Assembly: GCF_000062885.1 (NCBI RefSeq) | Contig: NC_009142.1 | Span: 1,973,584 to 2,037,583 of the forward strand | Source: Saccharopolyspora erythraea NRRL 2338 | GTDB lineage: Bacteria > Actinomycetota > Actinomycetes > Mycobacteriales > Pseudonocardiaceae | Reading direction: 5' to 3' | Length of the DNA: 64,000 nucleotides | Shown: positions 1 through 8,409 of the stretch, piece after piece | Position numbering within the stretch: position 1 is the first letter of the stretch | Layout of the letters: each line of letters starts with the position of its first letter | The notes under the pieces: generated by a model | What the model was told of the DNA's origin: nothing | What the model saw: the letters and a program-made list of their open reading frames with translations, nothing else | Database searches by the model: none | Translations under genes and position numbers: made by a program

Positions 1-78
1 GCGCCGGGCTGCGCGCACTGCGCGGCGCTGGTGGACGGCATCGTCGAGGAGGAATGGCGATGGTTCCGCGCCGATTAA
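1..78 (+). CDS. C-terminal end of an unidentified protein (partial)
   Basis: Frame 1 is open from the window edge and ends at a TAA at 76-78, giving 25 residues with two cysteines in a C-A-H-C arrangement and an acidic, Trp-rich end. Third codon positions are mostly G or C, which fits a real gene. The rest of the protein lies outside the window, so no family can be given. Confidence 0.45.
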   Translation, partial: APGCAHCAALVDGIVEEEWRWFRAD

Positions 79-115
79 GGCGGGCGAGCCGGATGCCGAG
101 CTCGCGGAGCTCGTC

Positions 116-548
116 GTGGCCGAACCCGACCGGCACGACTGGCGCGTGCTGGACGCCGCCCTGGGCCGCATCACGTGCGAGGACTGCGGGCAGCGGCTCA
201 GCCGCGGACCGATGGGCTGCGCCGCCTGCGACCTCGCCCACGGCTTCCGCTACGCCGCCGTCGAGTCCGAACCGGCCCGGCGTGCCGCCGGGCAACGAGC
301 ACGCGGTCCGCGTGAACGTCTCGGTCGTGCGCAGGCCGCACATGACATCGGAGCCGGAGCCGCTGGTCCGGCGGTTGCTGCTGCCCGCTGGTCGGCTTCC
401 TGCCGACGACCTCGCAGGCCCAGCGCCTGAGAGCGCTGGTCGAGTCCGATCCCGCACCGGAGCGCGTCGCCGGGCTGGTGGACGAGCTGTCCTGGGAACC
501 GAGGCTGAGACGCCACCGCGCGGTCCTCGTGCCACGCTTGGCGCATGA
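116..548 (+). pseudogene. small Cys-rich hypothetical gene broken by two frameshifts
   Basis: The likely start is the GTG at 116. Frame 2 then encodes a short zinc-ribbon-like segment with CEDC and CAAC pairs. The high-GC3, protein-like reading moves to frame 3 near 265-285 (through VPPGNEHAVRVNV and RRPHMTSEPE) and to frame 1 near 382-392 (LVGFLPTTSQAQRLRALV, then a VDELSW motif). Each move skips one base, as expected for two single-base insertions or two sequencing errors. The joined product would be about 140 residues. The TGA at 546-548 (frame 3) overlaps the ATG of the next gene, so a third slip near the end would be needed for a tidy stop. I do not recognise the family; the continuity is inferred from codon bias and residue flow. 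Confidence 0.55.
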
Positions 549-1117
549 CTCGCTCGCTTTACCTGACCCAGGACGCCGAAGCCGACGCACTGCTCGGGCG
601 CGACCCGCTGGCGCTGCTGCTGGGGATGCTGCTGGACCAGCAGATCACGATGGAGAAGGCGTTCACCGGTCCCAAGACGCTGGCCGAGCGGCTCGGCGGC
701 CTCGACGTGCACCGCATCGCCACGATGGACCAGGAGGAGTTCCTGGCGGTGTGCGCGCAGCCGCCGGCGATCCACCGGTTCCCGGGGTCGATGGGCAAGC
801 GTGTGCAGACCCTCTGCCAGTACCTCGTGGACGAGTACGAGGGGGAGGTCGAGCGCATCTGGCAGGAGGGCGACCCGTCGGGGCGGGAGGTGCTCAAGCG
901 GCTCAAGGCGCTGCCGGGATTCGGCGACCAGAAGGCCCGGATCTTCGTCGCCCTGCTCGGCAAGCAGTGGGACGTGCGGCCCGAGGGTTGGCGGGAGGCC
1001 GCGGGCGCCTACGGGGAGGACGGCGTGCGCATGTCGATCGCCGACGTGGTCGACCAGCAGAGCCTCGAAGAGGTCCGCACCTGGAAGAAGCAGCAGAAGG
1101 CCGCCGCGAAGAAGTGA
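545..1117 (+). CDS. HhH-GPD family DNA repair protein
   Basis: A 190-residue protein of the uncharacterised HhH-GPD group found in actinobacteria. The N-terminus has the GMLLDQQITMEKAF stretch typical of base-excision glycosylase folds. Around residues 120-135 is a helix-hairpin-helix, LPGFGDQKARIF, which contacts the DNA backbone. The C-terminus is Lys/Ala rich. The catalytic Lys/Asp pair of EndoIII or MutY is not obvious and there is no FeS cluster motif, so the substrate is unknown. The ATG overlaps the end of the upstream broken gene. It is convergent with the acyltransferase gene across a hairpin at 1138-1197. Confidence 0.85.
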   Translation: MTRSLYLTQDAEADALLGRDPLALLLGMLLDQQITMEKAFTGPKTLAERLGGLDVHRIATMDQEEFLAVCAQPPAIHRFPGSMGKRVQTLCQYLVDEYEGEVERIWQEGDPSGREVLKRLKALPGFGDQKARIFVALLGKQWDVRPEGWREAAGAYGEDGVRMSIADVVDQQSLEEVRTWKKQQKAAAKK

Positions 1118-1137
1118 CGCCCGCTGGGCGGCTCAGA

Positions 1138-1197
1138 GCCTGTCTTCGAATCTTCGAAGCGGCGTAGCCGCCACGCGAGCTGAGTTCGAGGACAGGC
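1138..1197. terminator. hairpin between convergent genes, also a copy of a dispersed repeat
   Basis: Arms at 1138-1150 and 1185-1197 pair over 13 bp (GCCTGTCTTCGAA with TTCGAGGACAGGC, one G-U). They enclose an inner GGCG/CGCC region. It sits between two convergent stop codons, so it probably terminates both. Related sequence occurs at 49345-49400 and 61101-61130. Confidence 0.65.
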
Positions 1198-1199
1198 GA

Positions 1200-1871
1200 T
1201 CAGGCCGCTGCCGAGGACGGCTTCTGGTAGCGGTCCACGTATTCCTGTTCGGACAGTTCGGCGATCGCGTACATGATCTCGTCGGTGATCGATCGCAGGA
1301 CCGGCAGCGAACCGTCCATGCCGGAGTAGCGGGAGAAGTCCAGCGGGTCGCCGAAACGCACCGTGACCGGCCGGATGCGGGGGATGCGGGTGCCGATCGG
1401 CTGGAGCTTGTCGGTCCCGGTCAGCGCGACCGGGACCACCGGCGCGCCGGTGCTCAGCGCCAGCCGAGCCACCCCGGTCCGGCCGCGGTAGAGCCGCCCG
1501 TCGGGCGAGCGGGTGCCCTCCGGGTGGATGCCGAACGCGCCGCCGTCGTTGAGCACCCGCTCGGCGGCCTCCAGCGCCTCCTTGGCCGCCCGGCCCTTGC
1601 CGCGGTCGACCGGGATCGCCCCGAGCGAGGTGAACATCCAGCGCGAGAGCCCGCCCTTGAGCCCACTGCCCCGGAAGTACTCGGCCTTGGCCAGGAACGC
1701 CACCGGGCGCGGCAGCACCAGCGGCACGATGAAGCTGTCGGCGACGGCGAGGTGGTTGGGGGCGAGGATGACCGGTCCGGTGGACGGCACCTTGTCGGCG
1801 TCGATGACGTCCGGGCGGTAAACAGCCCGCGCCAGTGAGCCCACGACCCGCTTGGTCACCGAATACAACAT
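1200..1871 (-). CDS. lysophospholipid acyltransferase (PlsC-like)
   Basis: A 223-residue enzyme of the 1-acyl-glycerol-3-phosphate acyltransferase family, which moves an acyl chain onto a lysophospholipid at the membrane. The catalytic NHLAVADS box (HX4D) lies near residue 40. The substrate-binding EGTRSP motif lies near residue 120, followed by the RGRTG block, with VPVALTG further on. The length is normal. The ATG start at 1871 reads MLYSVTKRVVGSLA, a short amphipathic start. The exact acyl acceptor cannot be told. Confidence 0.88.
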   Translation of the reverse strand: MLYSVTKRVVGSLARAVYRPDVIDADKVPSTGPVILAPNHLAVADSFIVPLVLPRPVAFLAKAEYFRGSGLKGGLSRWMFTSLGAIPVDRGKGRAAKEALEAAERVLNDGGAFGIHPEGTRSPDGRLYRGRTGVARLALSTGAPVVPVALTGTDKLQPIGTRIPRIRPVTVRFGDPLDFSRYSGMDGSLPVLRSITDEIMYAIAELSEQEYVDRYQKPSSAAA

Positions 1872-2015
1872 GTCGCCTCCCGCTTCGTTCCCCGATCAAA
1901 TCTAACCCCGTGGCTTATCGCGTCTGTTCGCCACCGGTTACAGCCGTGTTCAGTCGGTATCCGGGCTGTCGGGCTCGGGTGCGGAGTGGGACGATGGAGA
2001 GCAGGAGGTGGTGTC

Positions 2016-2345
2016 GTGAGTGGTACGCAGCATGGCGACGACACCCCGGTGCTGATCACCGAGGCGCAGCCGTCCTACGACGACCAGCAGGCCGTGCGCA
2101 GGCGCAAGTACGCGATCATGATGGCTTGCCGGATTCCCTGCCTGGCGTTCGCGGCGCTGATCTACCAGGCTTGGGGGCTCTGGTGGCTCGCGCTGATCGT
2201 GCTGGCGATCTCGGTTCCACTGCCGTGGATGGCCGTGCTGATCGCCAACGACCGGCCGCCGCGCAAGCAGGAGCACGTCAGCCGCTATCACCATTCCTCG
2301 CGTTCCATCGAGGCTCGCGAGCACCAGGTGATCGAGGGCACCTGA
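2016..2345 (+). CDS. DUF3099 small membrane protein
   Basis: A 109-residue protein of the DUF3099 family, the counterpart of Rv2709. Two hydrophobic helices span about residues 32-50 and 55-72, separated by a short loop, followed by NDRPPRK at the membrane edge. I chose the GTG at 2016 over the in-frame GTG at 1986 because AGGAGG at 2003-2008 sits seven bases before it. The function is unknown. It neighbours DUF3039 and YihY, as in M. tuberculosis. Confidence 0.85.
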   Translation: MSGTQHGDDTPVLITEAQPSYDDQQAVRRRKYAIMMACRIPCLAFAALIYQAWGLWWLALIVLAISVPLPWMAVLIANDRPPRKQEHVSRYHHSSRSIEAREHQVIEGT

Positions 2346-2436
2346 CCAGCGGACCGGCGGGCACCGGGAGAGTCACCCGGACCCGCCGGTTCACCGTGCG
2401 GGCACCCGCGAGCCGCGGGTGCGGCATCATGGAGCC

Positions 2437-2685
2437 ATGAGCACGATGACGCTTCCGGAGACCGACACCCGGCCCGAGACCACTGACCAGACCAGTGACG
2501 ACCGGCCGGAGATGTTCCACTACGTCCAGAAGAACAAGATCGCCGAGAGCGCGGTCATGGGAACGCACGTGGTGGCGCTGTGCGGTGAGGTGTTCCCGGT
2601 CACCAAGTCCCCCAAGCCCGGTTCGCCGGTGTGCCCGGACTGCAAGGAGATCTTCGAGTCGCTCCCGCCCGGCGGCGACAGCTGA
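2437..2685 (+). CDS. DUF3039 small zinc-ribbon-like protein
   Basis: An 82-residue protein of the DUF3039 family (Rv2708c type). The core reads FHYVQKNKI, then VMGTHVVALCGEVF, and ends with a CPDC pair. The CG and CPDC cysteines with the nearby His suggest a single metal site, but this is inferred. The ATG at 2437 matches the family's usual MST start; a GTG at 2419 in the same frame is less likely. The function is unknown. Confidence 0.88.
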   Translation: MSTMTLPETDTRPETTDQTSDDRPEMFHYVQKNKIAESAVMGTHVVALCGEVFPVTKSPKPGSPVCPDCKEIFESLPPGGDS

Positions 2686-2724
2686 CGGCGCACCCGGCGC
2701 CGGCAAGCGGTACGCGCGGTGGTG

Positions 2725-3939
2725 TCAGCCACCGCGCTGTTCTGCTCTCCTGACCTCCTCCGCGCCGGCCGTCCGGGCCTGCTCGGCGGGCTCCGGACCT
2801 GCTGAATCGTCCTCTCGTGCTCGCTCGCGCCCCGAGTCGCGAGCGCCGGTGTCCTCGACCGCGGGGGCAGTCCCGTTCGTCGGCAGCCGCAGGGTTGTCC
2901 GGGCCCCGGGTTCCTCTTCGACGGCGTGCTCGGCGTTGCCGTTGCGCCACGCCTGGTAGCCCTCCTCGGTGTGCATCCGCTGGGCCATGCGCCGCATCTC
3001 CAGGCGGCGCCACCGGCGGCGCTCCTTGCGCGTCATCTTCGCCGGCCACATCTCCTCGATGGCGTTGTTGAACTGCGCCCCGATGATGATGGCCATCCCG
3101 ATGAAGAACGCGAACAGCAGGAACGCGATGGGCGTCGCCAGCGCGCCGTAGGTGTAGCCGGTGCTGGTGACCCACGCGATGTAGAGCCGCATGCCGATGC
3201 TGGAGCACAGGAAAACCAGCATCGCCAGCAGCGCGCCCGGCAGCCCGCGGTGCCACGGCAGCTTCCTGGGCAGCGACACCTTGTACAGCGTGGCCAGCGC
3301 CAGCACCAGCAGGACCCCGGTGGCGGGGTAGTAGAACACCTGGATGAGCCAGGCGACGTCGTCCTGGAACTCCTGGGGGACCACCCGCACCAGCCAGTCC
3401 GGGCCAAGCGCGATGACCGGCAGCCCGATGACCGCCAGCACCAGGCTCACGAGGTACAGCAGCAGCGCGAAGGTCCGCTGCCACACGCTGTGGCGTACCA
3501 TGTACTGGTTGTAGGCGAGGGTGATCGAGTCCACGAGGGACGCCAGCGCCGACGAGCCCGCCCACAGCGACAGCAGGAAACCGACCGAGACGATCTCGGT
3601 CCGCCCCTTGGTGAGGATGTCGCCGACCGTCGGCGCGATGATCTGGTCGACCACGTTGCCGCTGAAGACGGTGCGGCTGAAGCCCAGGATGTTGGCGTGC
3701 ACCGCGTCGATGACCGCGGGTCCGAACCAGTCGGCGATGAACCCGATGCTGCCCAGCAGCCCGAGCAGCAGCGGCGGCATCGACAGCGTCTGCCAGAACG
3801 CGGCCGCCGCCGACTCCGAGAAGATGTTGTCCCACCAGGCTTTGGTCACCGTGCGCCACACCAGCCGCAGCGGCCCCCGCTTCACCGGACGGTCGGGTGG
3901 CGTCTGCGGCCGGTAGTGGTAGTTCGGACTGGCAGCCAT
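2725..3939 (-). CDS. YihY/BrkB-type inner membrane protein
   Basis: A 404-residue integral membrane protein of the YihY/virulence factor BrkB family (Rv2707 counterpart). Six hydrophobic segments lie between about residues 35 and 290, with the family stretches LWAGSSALASLVDSITLAYN and AQFNNAIEEMWP. The last 100 residues are a charged, Arg/Glu-rich cytoplasmic tail with low complexity. Earlier claims that such proteins are RNase BN are not supported, so no activity is assigned. It is convergent with DUF3039, and its ATG is at 3937-3939. Confidence 0.88.
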   Translation of the reverse strand: MAASPNYHYRPQTPPDRPVKRGPLRLVWRTVTKAWWDNIFSESAAAAFWQTLSMPPLLLGLLGSIGFIADWFGPAVIDAVHANILGFSRTVFSGNVVDQIIAPTVGDILTKGRTEIVSVGFLLSLWAGSSALASLVDSITLAYNQYMVRHSVWQRTFALLLYLVSLVLAVIGLPVIALGPDWLVRVVPQEFQDDVAWLIQVFYYPATGVLLVLALATLYKVSLPRKLPWHRGLPGALLAMLVFLCSSIGMRLYIAWVTSTGYTYGALATPIAFLLFAFFIGMAIIIGAQFNNAIEEMWPAKMTRKERRRWRRLEMRRMAQRMHTEEGYQAWRNGNAEHAVEEEPGARTTLRLPTNGTAPAVEDTGARDSGRERAREDDSAGPEPAEQARTAGAEEVRRAEQRGG

Positions 3940-4179
3940 GGCGCCTACAAGGATGCTTCATGCCGGTCTCGAGCGGGCGGCGACCCGTGCAAATCGAGAT
4001 GTCATCCCGATCTCAGTCGGGCCCGCCACTGGTCGGGCCGGCCGCCGGGGCTCCGGCGGCCAGGTAGGCTGCACGGCGGCTCCCGAGCGTTCCACGGCCG
4101 GGAGCTTTCGACGTGGGCCGCACGCGTGGGGGCGTGCACGGCAGGTCCGGGAAATCGCGGGAAGGAGCGGCGAGCAGGC

Positions 4180-5955
4180 GTGTCGGAGGCGCAAGTCGAC
4201 TATTCCGTCCGATCCGTACTCAGCGACCCTTCGCAGGCGCCTTCCCGCCCGCTGCGGGCGTGGCAGCGCCGGGCGCTGACCAGGTATCTGTCCGGCAAGC
4301 CGCAGGACTTCCTGGCCGTCGCCACGCCCGGCGCGGGCAAGACGACCTTCGGGCTTCGCATCGCCTCCGAACTGCTTGCCGACCGGACGGTGGACTCGGT
4401 CACGGTCGTGGCACCCACCGAGCACCTCAAGCACCAGTGGGCGCTGGCGGCCGGCGGCGCGGGCATCGCGCTGGACTCGAACTTCCGCAACGGCGACGGC
4501 GTCACCTCCAGCGACTACCAGGGCGTCGTGCTGACCTACGCGCAGGTCGCCGCGCACCCGACGCTGCACCGCGTGCGCACCGAGCGGCGCAAGACGCTGG
4601 TCATCCTCGACGAGGTGCACCACGCGGGGGACGCCAAGTCTTGGGGCGACGCCGTGCGCGAGGCGTTCACGCCCGCCGTGCGGCGGCTGGCGCTGACCGG
4701 TACGCCGTTCCGCAGCGACGACTCGCCGATCCCGTTCATCAACTACGAGCCCGACGCCGACGGTTCGCTGCGCAGCCGTGCCGACCACTCCTACGGCTAC
4801 TCCGACGCCCTGAAGGACGGCGTCGTGCGTCCGGTGGTGTTCCTGGCGTACTCGGGCGAGACGCGGTGGCGGACCAGCGCGGGCGACGAGTACAGCGCCC
4901 GGCTCGGCGAGCCGCTGACCGCCGAGCAGACCGCGCGGGCGTGGCGCACGGCGCTGGACCCGTCGGGGGAGTGGATCCCGTCGGTGCTGCAGGCCGCCGA
5001 CACCCGGCTGACGCAGCTGCGCAAGGGCGGCATCCCGGACGCGGGCGGACTGGTCATCGCCTCCGACCACGTCACGGCCAAGGCCTACGCCAAGACGCTG
5101 CACCACATCACCGGAGTCGAGCCGGTGGTGGTGCTCTCCGACGACCCGAAGGCTTCCGGGCGCATCGCGGAGTTCTCCGAGTCCGAGGACCGGTGGATGG
5201 TCGCGGTCCGGATGGTCAGCGAAGGCGTCGACGTGCCGCGCCTGGCGGTCGGCGTCTACGCCACCAGCGCCTCGACGCCGCTGTTCTTCGCCCAGGCCAT
5301 CGGCCGGTTCGTGCGTGCGCGCAGGCCGGGGGAGACCGCGAGCGTCTTCCTGCCCAGCGTGCCGGTGCTGCTGGAGCTGGCCAGCCAGCTCGAGGCCGAG
5401 CGGGACCACGTCCTGGGCAAGCCGCACCGCGAGAAGGACGGCTGGGACGACGAGCTGCTCGCCGAGGCCAACCGCAGCCGCGACGAGCCGGGCGAGGAGG
5501 AGAAGGCGTTCACCTCGCTGGGCGCCGACGCCGAGCTCGACCAGGTGATCTACGACGGGTCGTCCTTCGGCACCGCCGCGTTCGGCACGTCCGAGGACGA
5601 GCAGGACTACCTCGGCCTGCCGGGTCTGCTGGAGCCCGACCAGGTGCGCGCCCTGCTGCGGCAGCGGCAGGAGGAGCAGCTCACCGAGGTCGCCAAGCGC
5701 GAGTCGGCAGACAAGGCGGCGAAGGCGGCCAAGGCCGACGAGGAGGCCCAGCAGCGCAAGCCGCAGAGCGTGCAGGAGCGCATCCACGGGCTGCGCAAGG
5801 AGCTCAACACGCTCGTGTCGCTGCACCACCACCGCACTCGCAAGCCGCACGGCATGATCCACAACGAGCTGCGGCGGGTGTGCGGGGGACCGCCGACCGC
5901 GATGGCCAGCGTCGAACAGCTGGAGGAGCGCATCGCGACGCTGCGGTCTTGGTAG
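4180..5955 (+). CDS. DEAD/DEAH box superfamily 2 helicase
   Basis: A 591-residue ATP-dependent helicase. Motif I is TPGAGKTTFG near residue 50, motif II is DEVHH near residue 145, motif III is LTGTPFRSD near residue 175, and motif VI is QAIGRFVRARR near residue 375. The C-terminal 130 residues are charged and probably coiled coil, ending in a small helical tail (SVQERIHGLRKELNTLV). The GTG at 4180 is the first start that keeps the compact N-terminus; an AGGAG lies upstream at 4163. The layout resembles actinobacterial type III restriction-like or XPB-like SF2 proteins, but no nuclease or methyltransferase partner is nearby. The substrate is unknown. Confidence 0.85.
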   Translation: MSEAQVDYSVRSVLSDPSQAPSRPLRAWQRRALTRYLSGKPQDFLAVATPGAGKTTFGLRIASELLADRTVDSVTVVAPTEHLKHQWALAAGGAGIALDSNFRNGDGVTSSDYQGVVLTYAQVAAHPTLHRVRTERRKTLVILDEVHHAGDAKSWGDAVREAFTPAVRRLALTGTPFRSDDSPIPFINYEPDADGSLRSRADHSYGYSDALKDGVVRPVVFLAYSGETRWRTSAGDEYSARLGEPLTAEQTARAWRTALDPSGEWIPSVLQAADTRLTQLRKGGIPDAGGLVIASDHVTAKAYAKTLHHITGVEPVVVLSDDPKASGRIAEFSESEDRWMVAVRMVSEGVDVPRLAVGVYATSASTPLFFAQAIGRFVRARRPGETASVFLPSVPVLLELASQLEAERDHVLGKPHREKDGWDDELLAEANRSRDEPGEEEKAFTSLGADAELDQVIYDGSSFGTAAFGTSEDEQDYLGLPGLLEPDQVRALLRQRQEEQLTEVAKRESADKAAKAAKADEEAQQRKPQSVQERIHGLRKELNTLVSLHHHRTRKPHGMIHNELRRVCGGPPTAMASVEQLEERIATLRSW

Positions 5956-6104
5956 TGAGGTGAGCCGGCGAACGGCTCGTCGCGGTGTGGTGAACGGGCC
6001 GAAGAGGTGCCCGCCGCCGGCAGGTACGTGATCGCGCCGTCGTCCGTGCTGCCTTCCAGCGGCATGGTTTTCGGTTCGGTCCTCCGGGAAGAAGGCTGAC
6101 CCGG

Positions 6105-6899
6105 GTGGCCACCGCCGCTACCCTTTCCACGGATGAGTGGCGATCTTGGGTGGGGGCCGTGAACGGGGACGCGTGGAACGTCGCGCTCAACATCATCGCC
6201 AGCGCCATCACGGGCTCGGTCGTGTGGCTGACCGGCCGGCTGGTGGCGCGGCGCAGGCTGGGGCGCAAGCGCGAGTTCTTCGGCCTCGTCGCCGACTCCG
6301 ACTACCTCGTCGTGGTGCCCCGGCACGCCTCGTCCAACCAGGACAACAGCGTCCACCGCAACGACGCCGCCGCGTTGCTGGAGCTGTCGGCGACCTTGGG
6401 GGACTGCGGCGCCCGGCCCGACGTGATCTTCCACGACCAGAACTACGAGGGCGTCGCGGACAAGGCGGAGTTCTGCATCGGAGGGCCGACCGCCAACCGG
6501 CGCACCGTCGCGCACATGCGGTCGGCGCTGCCGGGGCTCGACTTCATCGAGTCCGAACGCTCGCAACCCGTCGCCATCGCCGTGGGTGAGCACCACTACG
6601 AGTTCGAGCGGGGCAGGGTCGAGCACGTCGCCCTGGCCAAGATCGTCCGCGGCCCGAAGGACAAGCCGACGTTCCTGATCTGCGGGCAGTCCTCGGCGTC
6701 CAACCGCGCGGCCGGTCGCTACCTCGCCTCGCACTACCGCGACCTGATGCGCGCCCACGGCACGCGCGGGCGGTTCTGCGTCGTCCTGCGGGTTCTGGAG
6801 CCCGAGGTCTACGGTCCGAACGTGGTGGAGCCGGCCGGTGACGTCACCGATGCGGTGTTCACCCGGAATGTCCTCGTGGCCGGGGCCACAGGCTCGTAG
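6105..6899 (+). CDS. unidentified membrane-anchored protein
   Basis: A 264-residue protein starting at GTG 6105. One transmembrane helix (about residues 26-45, LNIIASAITGSVVWLTG) is followed by an Arg-rich stretch, which suggests a cytoplasmic C-terminal domain. That domain alternates beta strands and helices: DYLVVVPRH, PDVIFHD, EFCIGGPTANRRTVAHM, PTFLICG, RFCVVLRVL. This looks Rossmann-like. The GGP-N and ICGQSSASNRAAG stretches could be a ligand pocket. I do not recognise the family. Its stop is 9 bases before the cysteine-desulfurase-like gene, so the two are probably co-transcribed. Confidence 0.75.
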   Translation: MATAATLSTDEWRSWVGAVNGDAWNVALNIIASAITGSVVWLTGRLVARRRLGRKREFFGLVADSDYLVVVPRHASSNQDNSVHRNDAAALLELSATLGDCGARPDVIFHDQNYEGVADKAEFCIGGPTANRRTVAHMRSALPGLDFIESERSQPVAIAVGEHHYEFERGRVEHVALAKIVRGPKDKPTFLICGQSSASNRAAGRYLASHYRDLMRAHGTRGRFCVVLRVLEPEVYGPNVVEPAGDVTDAVFTRNVLVAGATGS

Positions 6900-6908
6900 G
6901 GTCGCCGC

Positions 6909-8120
6909 ATGGCTTACGACGTGGAGAAGATCCGTGCGCAGTACCCGGCGCTGTCGGACGGTCGCGCCTGGCTCGACGGCGCCGCGGGGACGCAGGTGCC
7001 GCAGGCGGTGATCGACGCGGTCGCCGACGCCTACCGCATCGGCGTGTCCAACCAGGGCGGACCGTACGAGTCGAGCCGCCGCGCGGGCGGCATCGTCGCC
7101 GAGGCGCGGGCGGCCGTGGCCGACCTGGTCGGCGCACCGGACCCGGCGTGCGTGGTGTTCGGTCCGAGCATGACCGCGCTGACCTACCGGTTCGCCTCGG
7201 TGCTGGCCGCGGGCTGGCGTCCCGGCGACGAGGTCGTGGTGACGCGCCTGGACCACGACGCGAACTTCCGCCCGTGGGTGCAGGCCGCGCGACGGGCCGG
7301 TGCGACCGTGCGAGTCGCCGACATCGATCCGGACACCGGGGAGCTGTCCGCGAACGATGTCGTCGAGCTCATCGGCGACCGGACGCGGCTGGTCGCGGTC
7401 ACCGCGGCCTCCAACCTGCTCGGCATCATGCCCGACCTGCCCAGGATCACCGAGCGCGCCGCAGAAGCGGGCGCACTGTCCTATGTGGACGGTGTGCAGC
7501 ACTGCCCGCACGCGAGGGTGCGCATCCGCGAGCTGGGTGCCGACCTCTACGCCACGAGCGCCTACAAGTGGGCCGGTCCGCACCTGGCGGCCGTCGTCGC
7601 GGCCGACCACTGGACGCTGGAGACGCTGCACCCCGACAAGCTCGCGCCGTCGCCGGACACCGTGCCCGACCGCTTCGAGCTCGGCACCAACTCGTTCGAG
7701 GCGATGGCCGGAGTCACCGCCGCGGTGCGGCACCTCGCCGAACTGGACTCCGATTCCGATGGCAGCCGGGTGGACAAGCTCGACACCTCGCGCAGGGCCG
7801 TCATCGCCCACGAAGAGGCTTTGCGGCGCATGTTGTTCGAGGGTCTGGACGCACTGGGCGGGGTGAAGCGCTACGGGCCGAAGTCGGGTGACTGCACTCC
7901 GACGGCGTTCTTCACCGTGCGGGGGTTGTCACCGTCGGTCGTCGCGGACAAGCTTGCCGCTCGCGGCGTCAACGTCTCGCACGGGCACTCCTACGCCTGG
8001 GAGACCGTCGACGCGCTCGGACTGGGGCCTGAGGGCGGCGTGCGGGCCAGTCTGTCGCACTACAGCACCGCGGAGGACGTGCGCCGCCTGCTCGAAGCGT
8101 TGGGCGAGCTGACCGGCTGA
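6909..8120 (+). CDS. cysteine desulfurase-like PLP enzyme
   Basis: A 403-residue fold-type I PLP enzyme of the class V aminotransferase family, closest to the VC1184-type subgroup. LDGAAGTQVP replaces the usual LDNAA near the N-terminus. LDHDANFRPW follows, then VDGVQHCPH (PLP-ring Asp and His), and SAYKWAGPHL carries the Schiff-base Lys near residue 220. No clear catalytic Cys loop of IscS or SufS is visible, so it may not be a true desulfurase. It follows the unidentified membrane gene by 9 bases. Confidence 0.82.
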   Translation: MAYDVEKIRAQYPALSDGRAWLDGAAGTQVPQAVIDAVADAYRIGVSNQGGPYESSRRAGGIVAEARAAVADLVGAPDPACVVFGPSMTALTYRFASVLAAGWRPGDEVVVTRLDHDANFRPWVQAARRAGATVRVADIDPDTGELSANDVVELIGDRTRLVAVTAASNLLGIMPDLPRITERAAEAGALSYVDGVQHCPHARVRIRELGADLYATSAYKWAGPHLAAVVAADHWTLETLHPDKLAPSPDTVPDRFELGTNSFEAMAGVTAAVRHLAELDSDSDGSRVDKLDTSRRAVIAHEEALRRMLFEGLDALGGVKRYGPKSGDCTPTAFFTVRGLSPSVVADKLAARGVNVSHGHSYAWETVDALGLGPEGGVRASLSHYSTAEDVRRLLEALGELTG

Positions 8121-8171
8121 GGGGCCGCCGCGACAGGGCCGAGAAGCCCCGGAAAGGTCCCCGGAAAAAGC

Positions 8172-8208
8172 CGTTCCCCCGGAGAAGCGTGGCTTCCCCG
8201 GGGGAACG
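8172..8208. terminator. bidirectional hairpin terminator
   Basis: An 11-bp perfect stem (8172-8182 with 8198-8208, CGTTCCCCCGG and its complement) with a 15-base loop. It lies between the convergent PLP enzyme and DUF7455 genes. No U-tract follows, which is common in actinobacteria. Confidence 0.7.
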
Positions 8209-8220
8209 CTGACTCGGGTG

Positions 8221-8409
8221 CTAGTGCTGCTCGTCCTGCTGGAGCTCGGCCTCCACCTCGCGGAGACCGGACTCGTAGGCGCGGGCGTGGTGCCCGCAGA
8301 ACAGCAGCTCCCCACCGGACGGCAGTACGGCGCGAAGCTTCGCAGCGGCCCCGCAGCGGTCGCAGCGGTCGGCGGCGGTCAGCTCGGGGCGGGTGAGCGT
8401 TCCAGGCAT
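8221..8409 (-). CDS. DUF7455 small zinc-finger-like protein
   Basis: A 62-residue protein with ADRCDRCGAAAKLRAVL followed by LLFCGHHARAYE. The two cysteine groups (C-x2-C, then C-x-H-H) look like one zinc site. This compact protein is widespread in actinobacteria, often not far from sigA. Its function is unknown. The stop is the TAG at 8221-8223. Confidence 0.8.
   Translation of the reverse strand: MPGTLTRPELTAADRCDRCGAAAKLRAVLPSGGELLFCGHHARAYESGLREVEAELQQDEQH

Noticed and set aside
2926-4179. N-terminal extension of the helicase frame up to 1009 codons
   Set aside because: The extension lies over the minus-strand YihY gene and is Gln/Arg/His-rich shadow sequence. The helicase starts naturally at the GTG at 4180.
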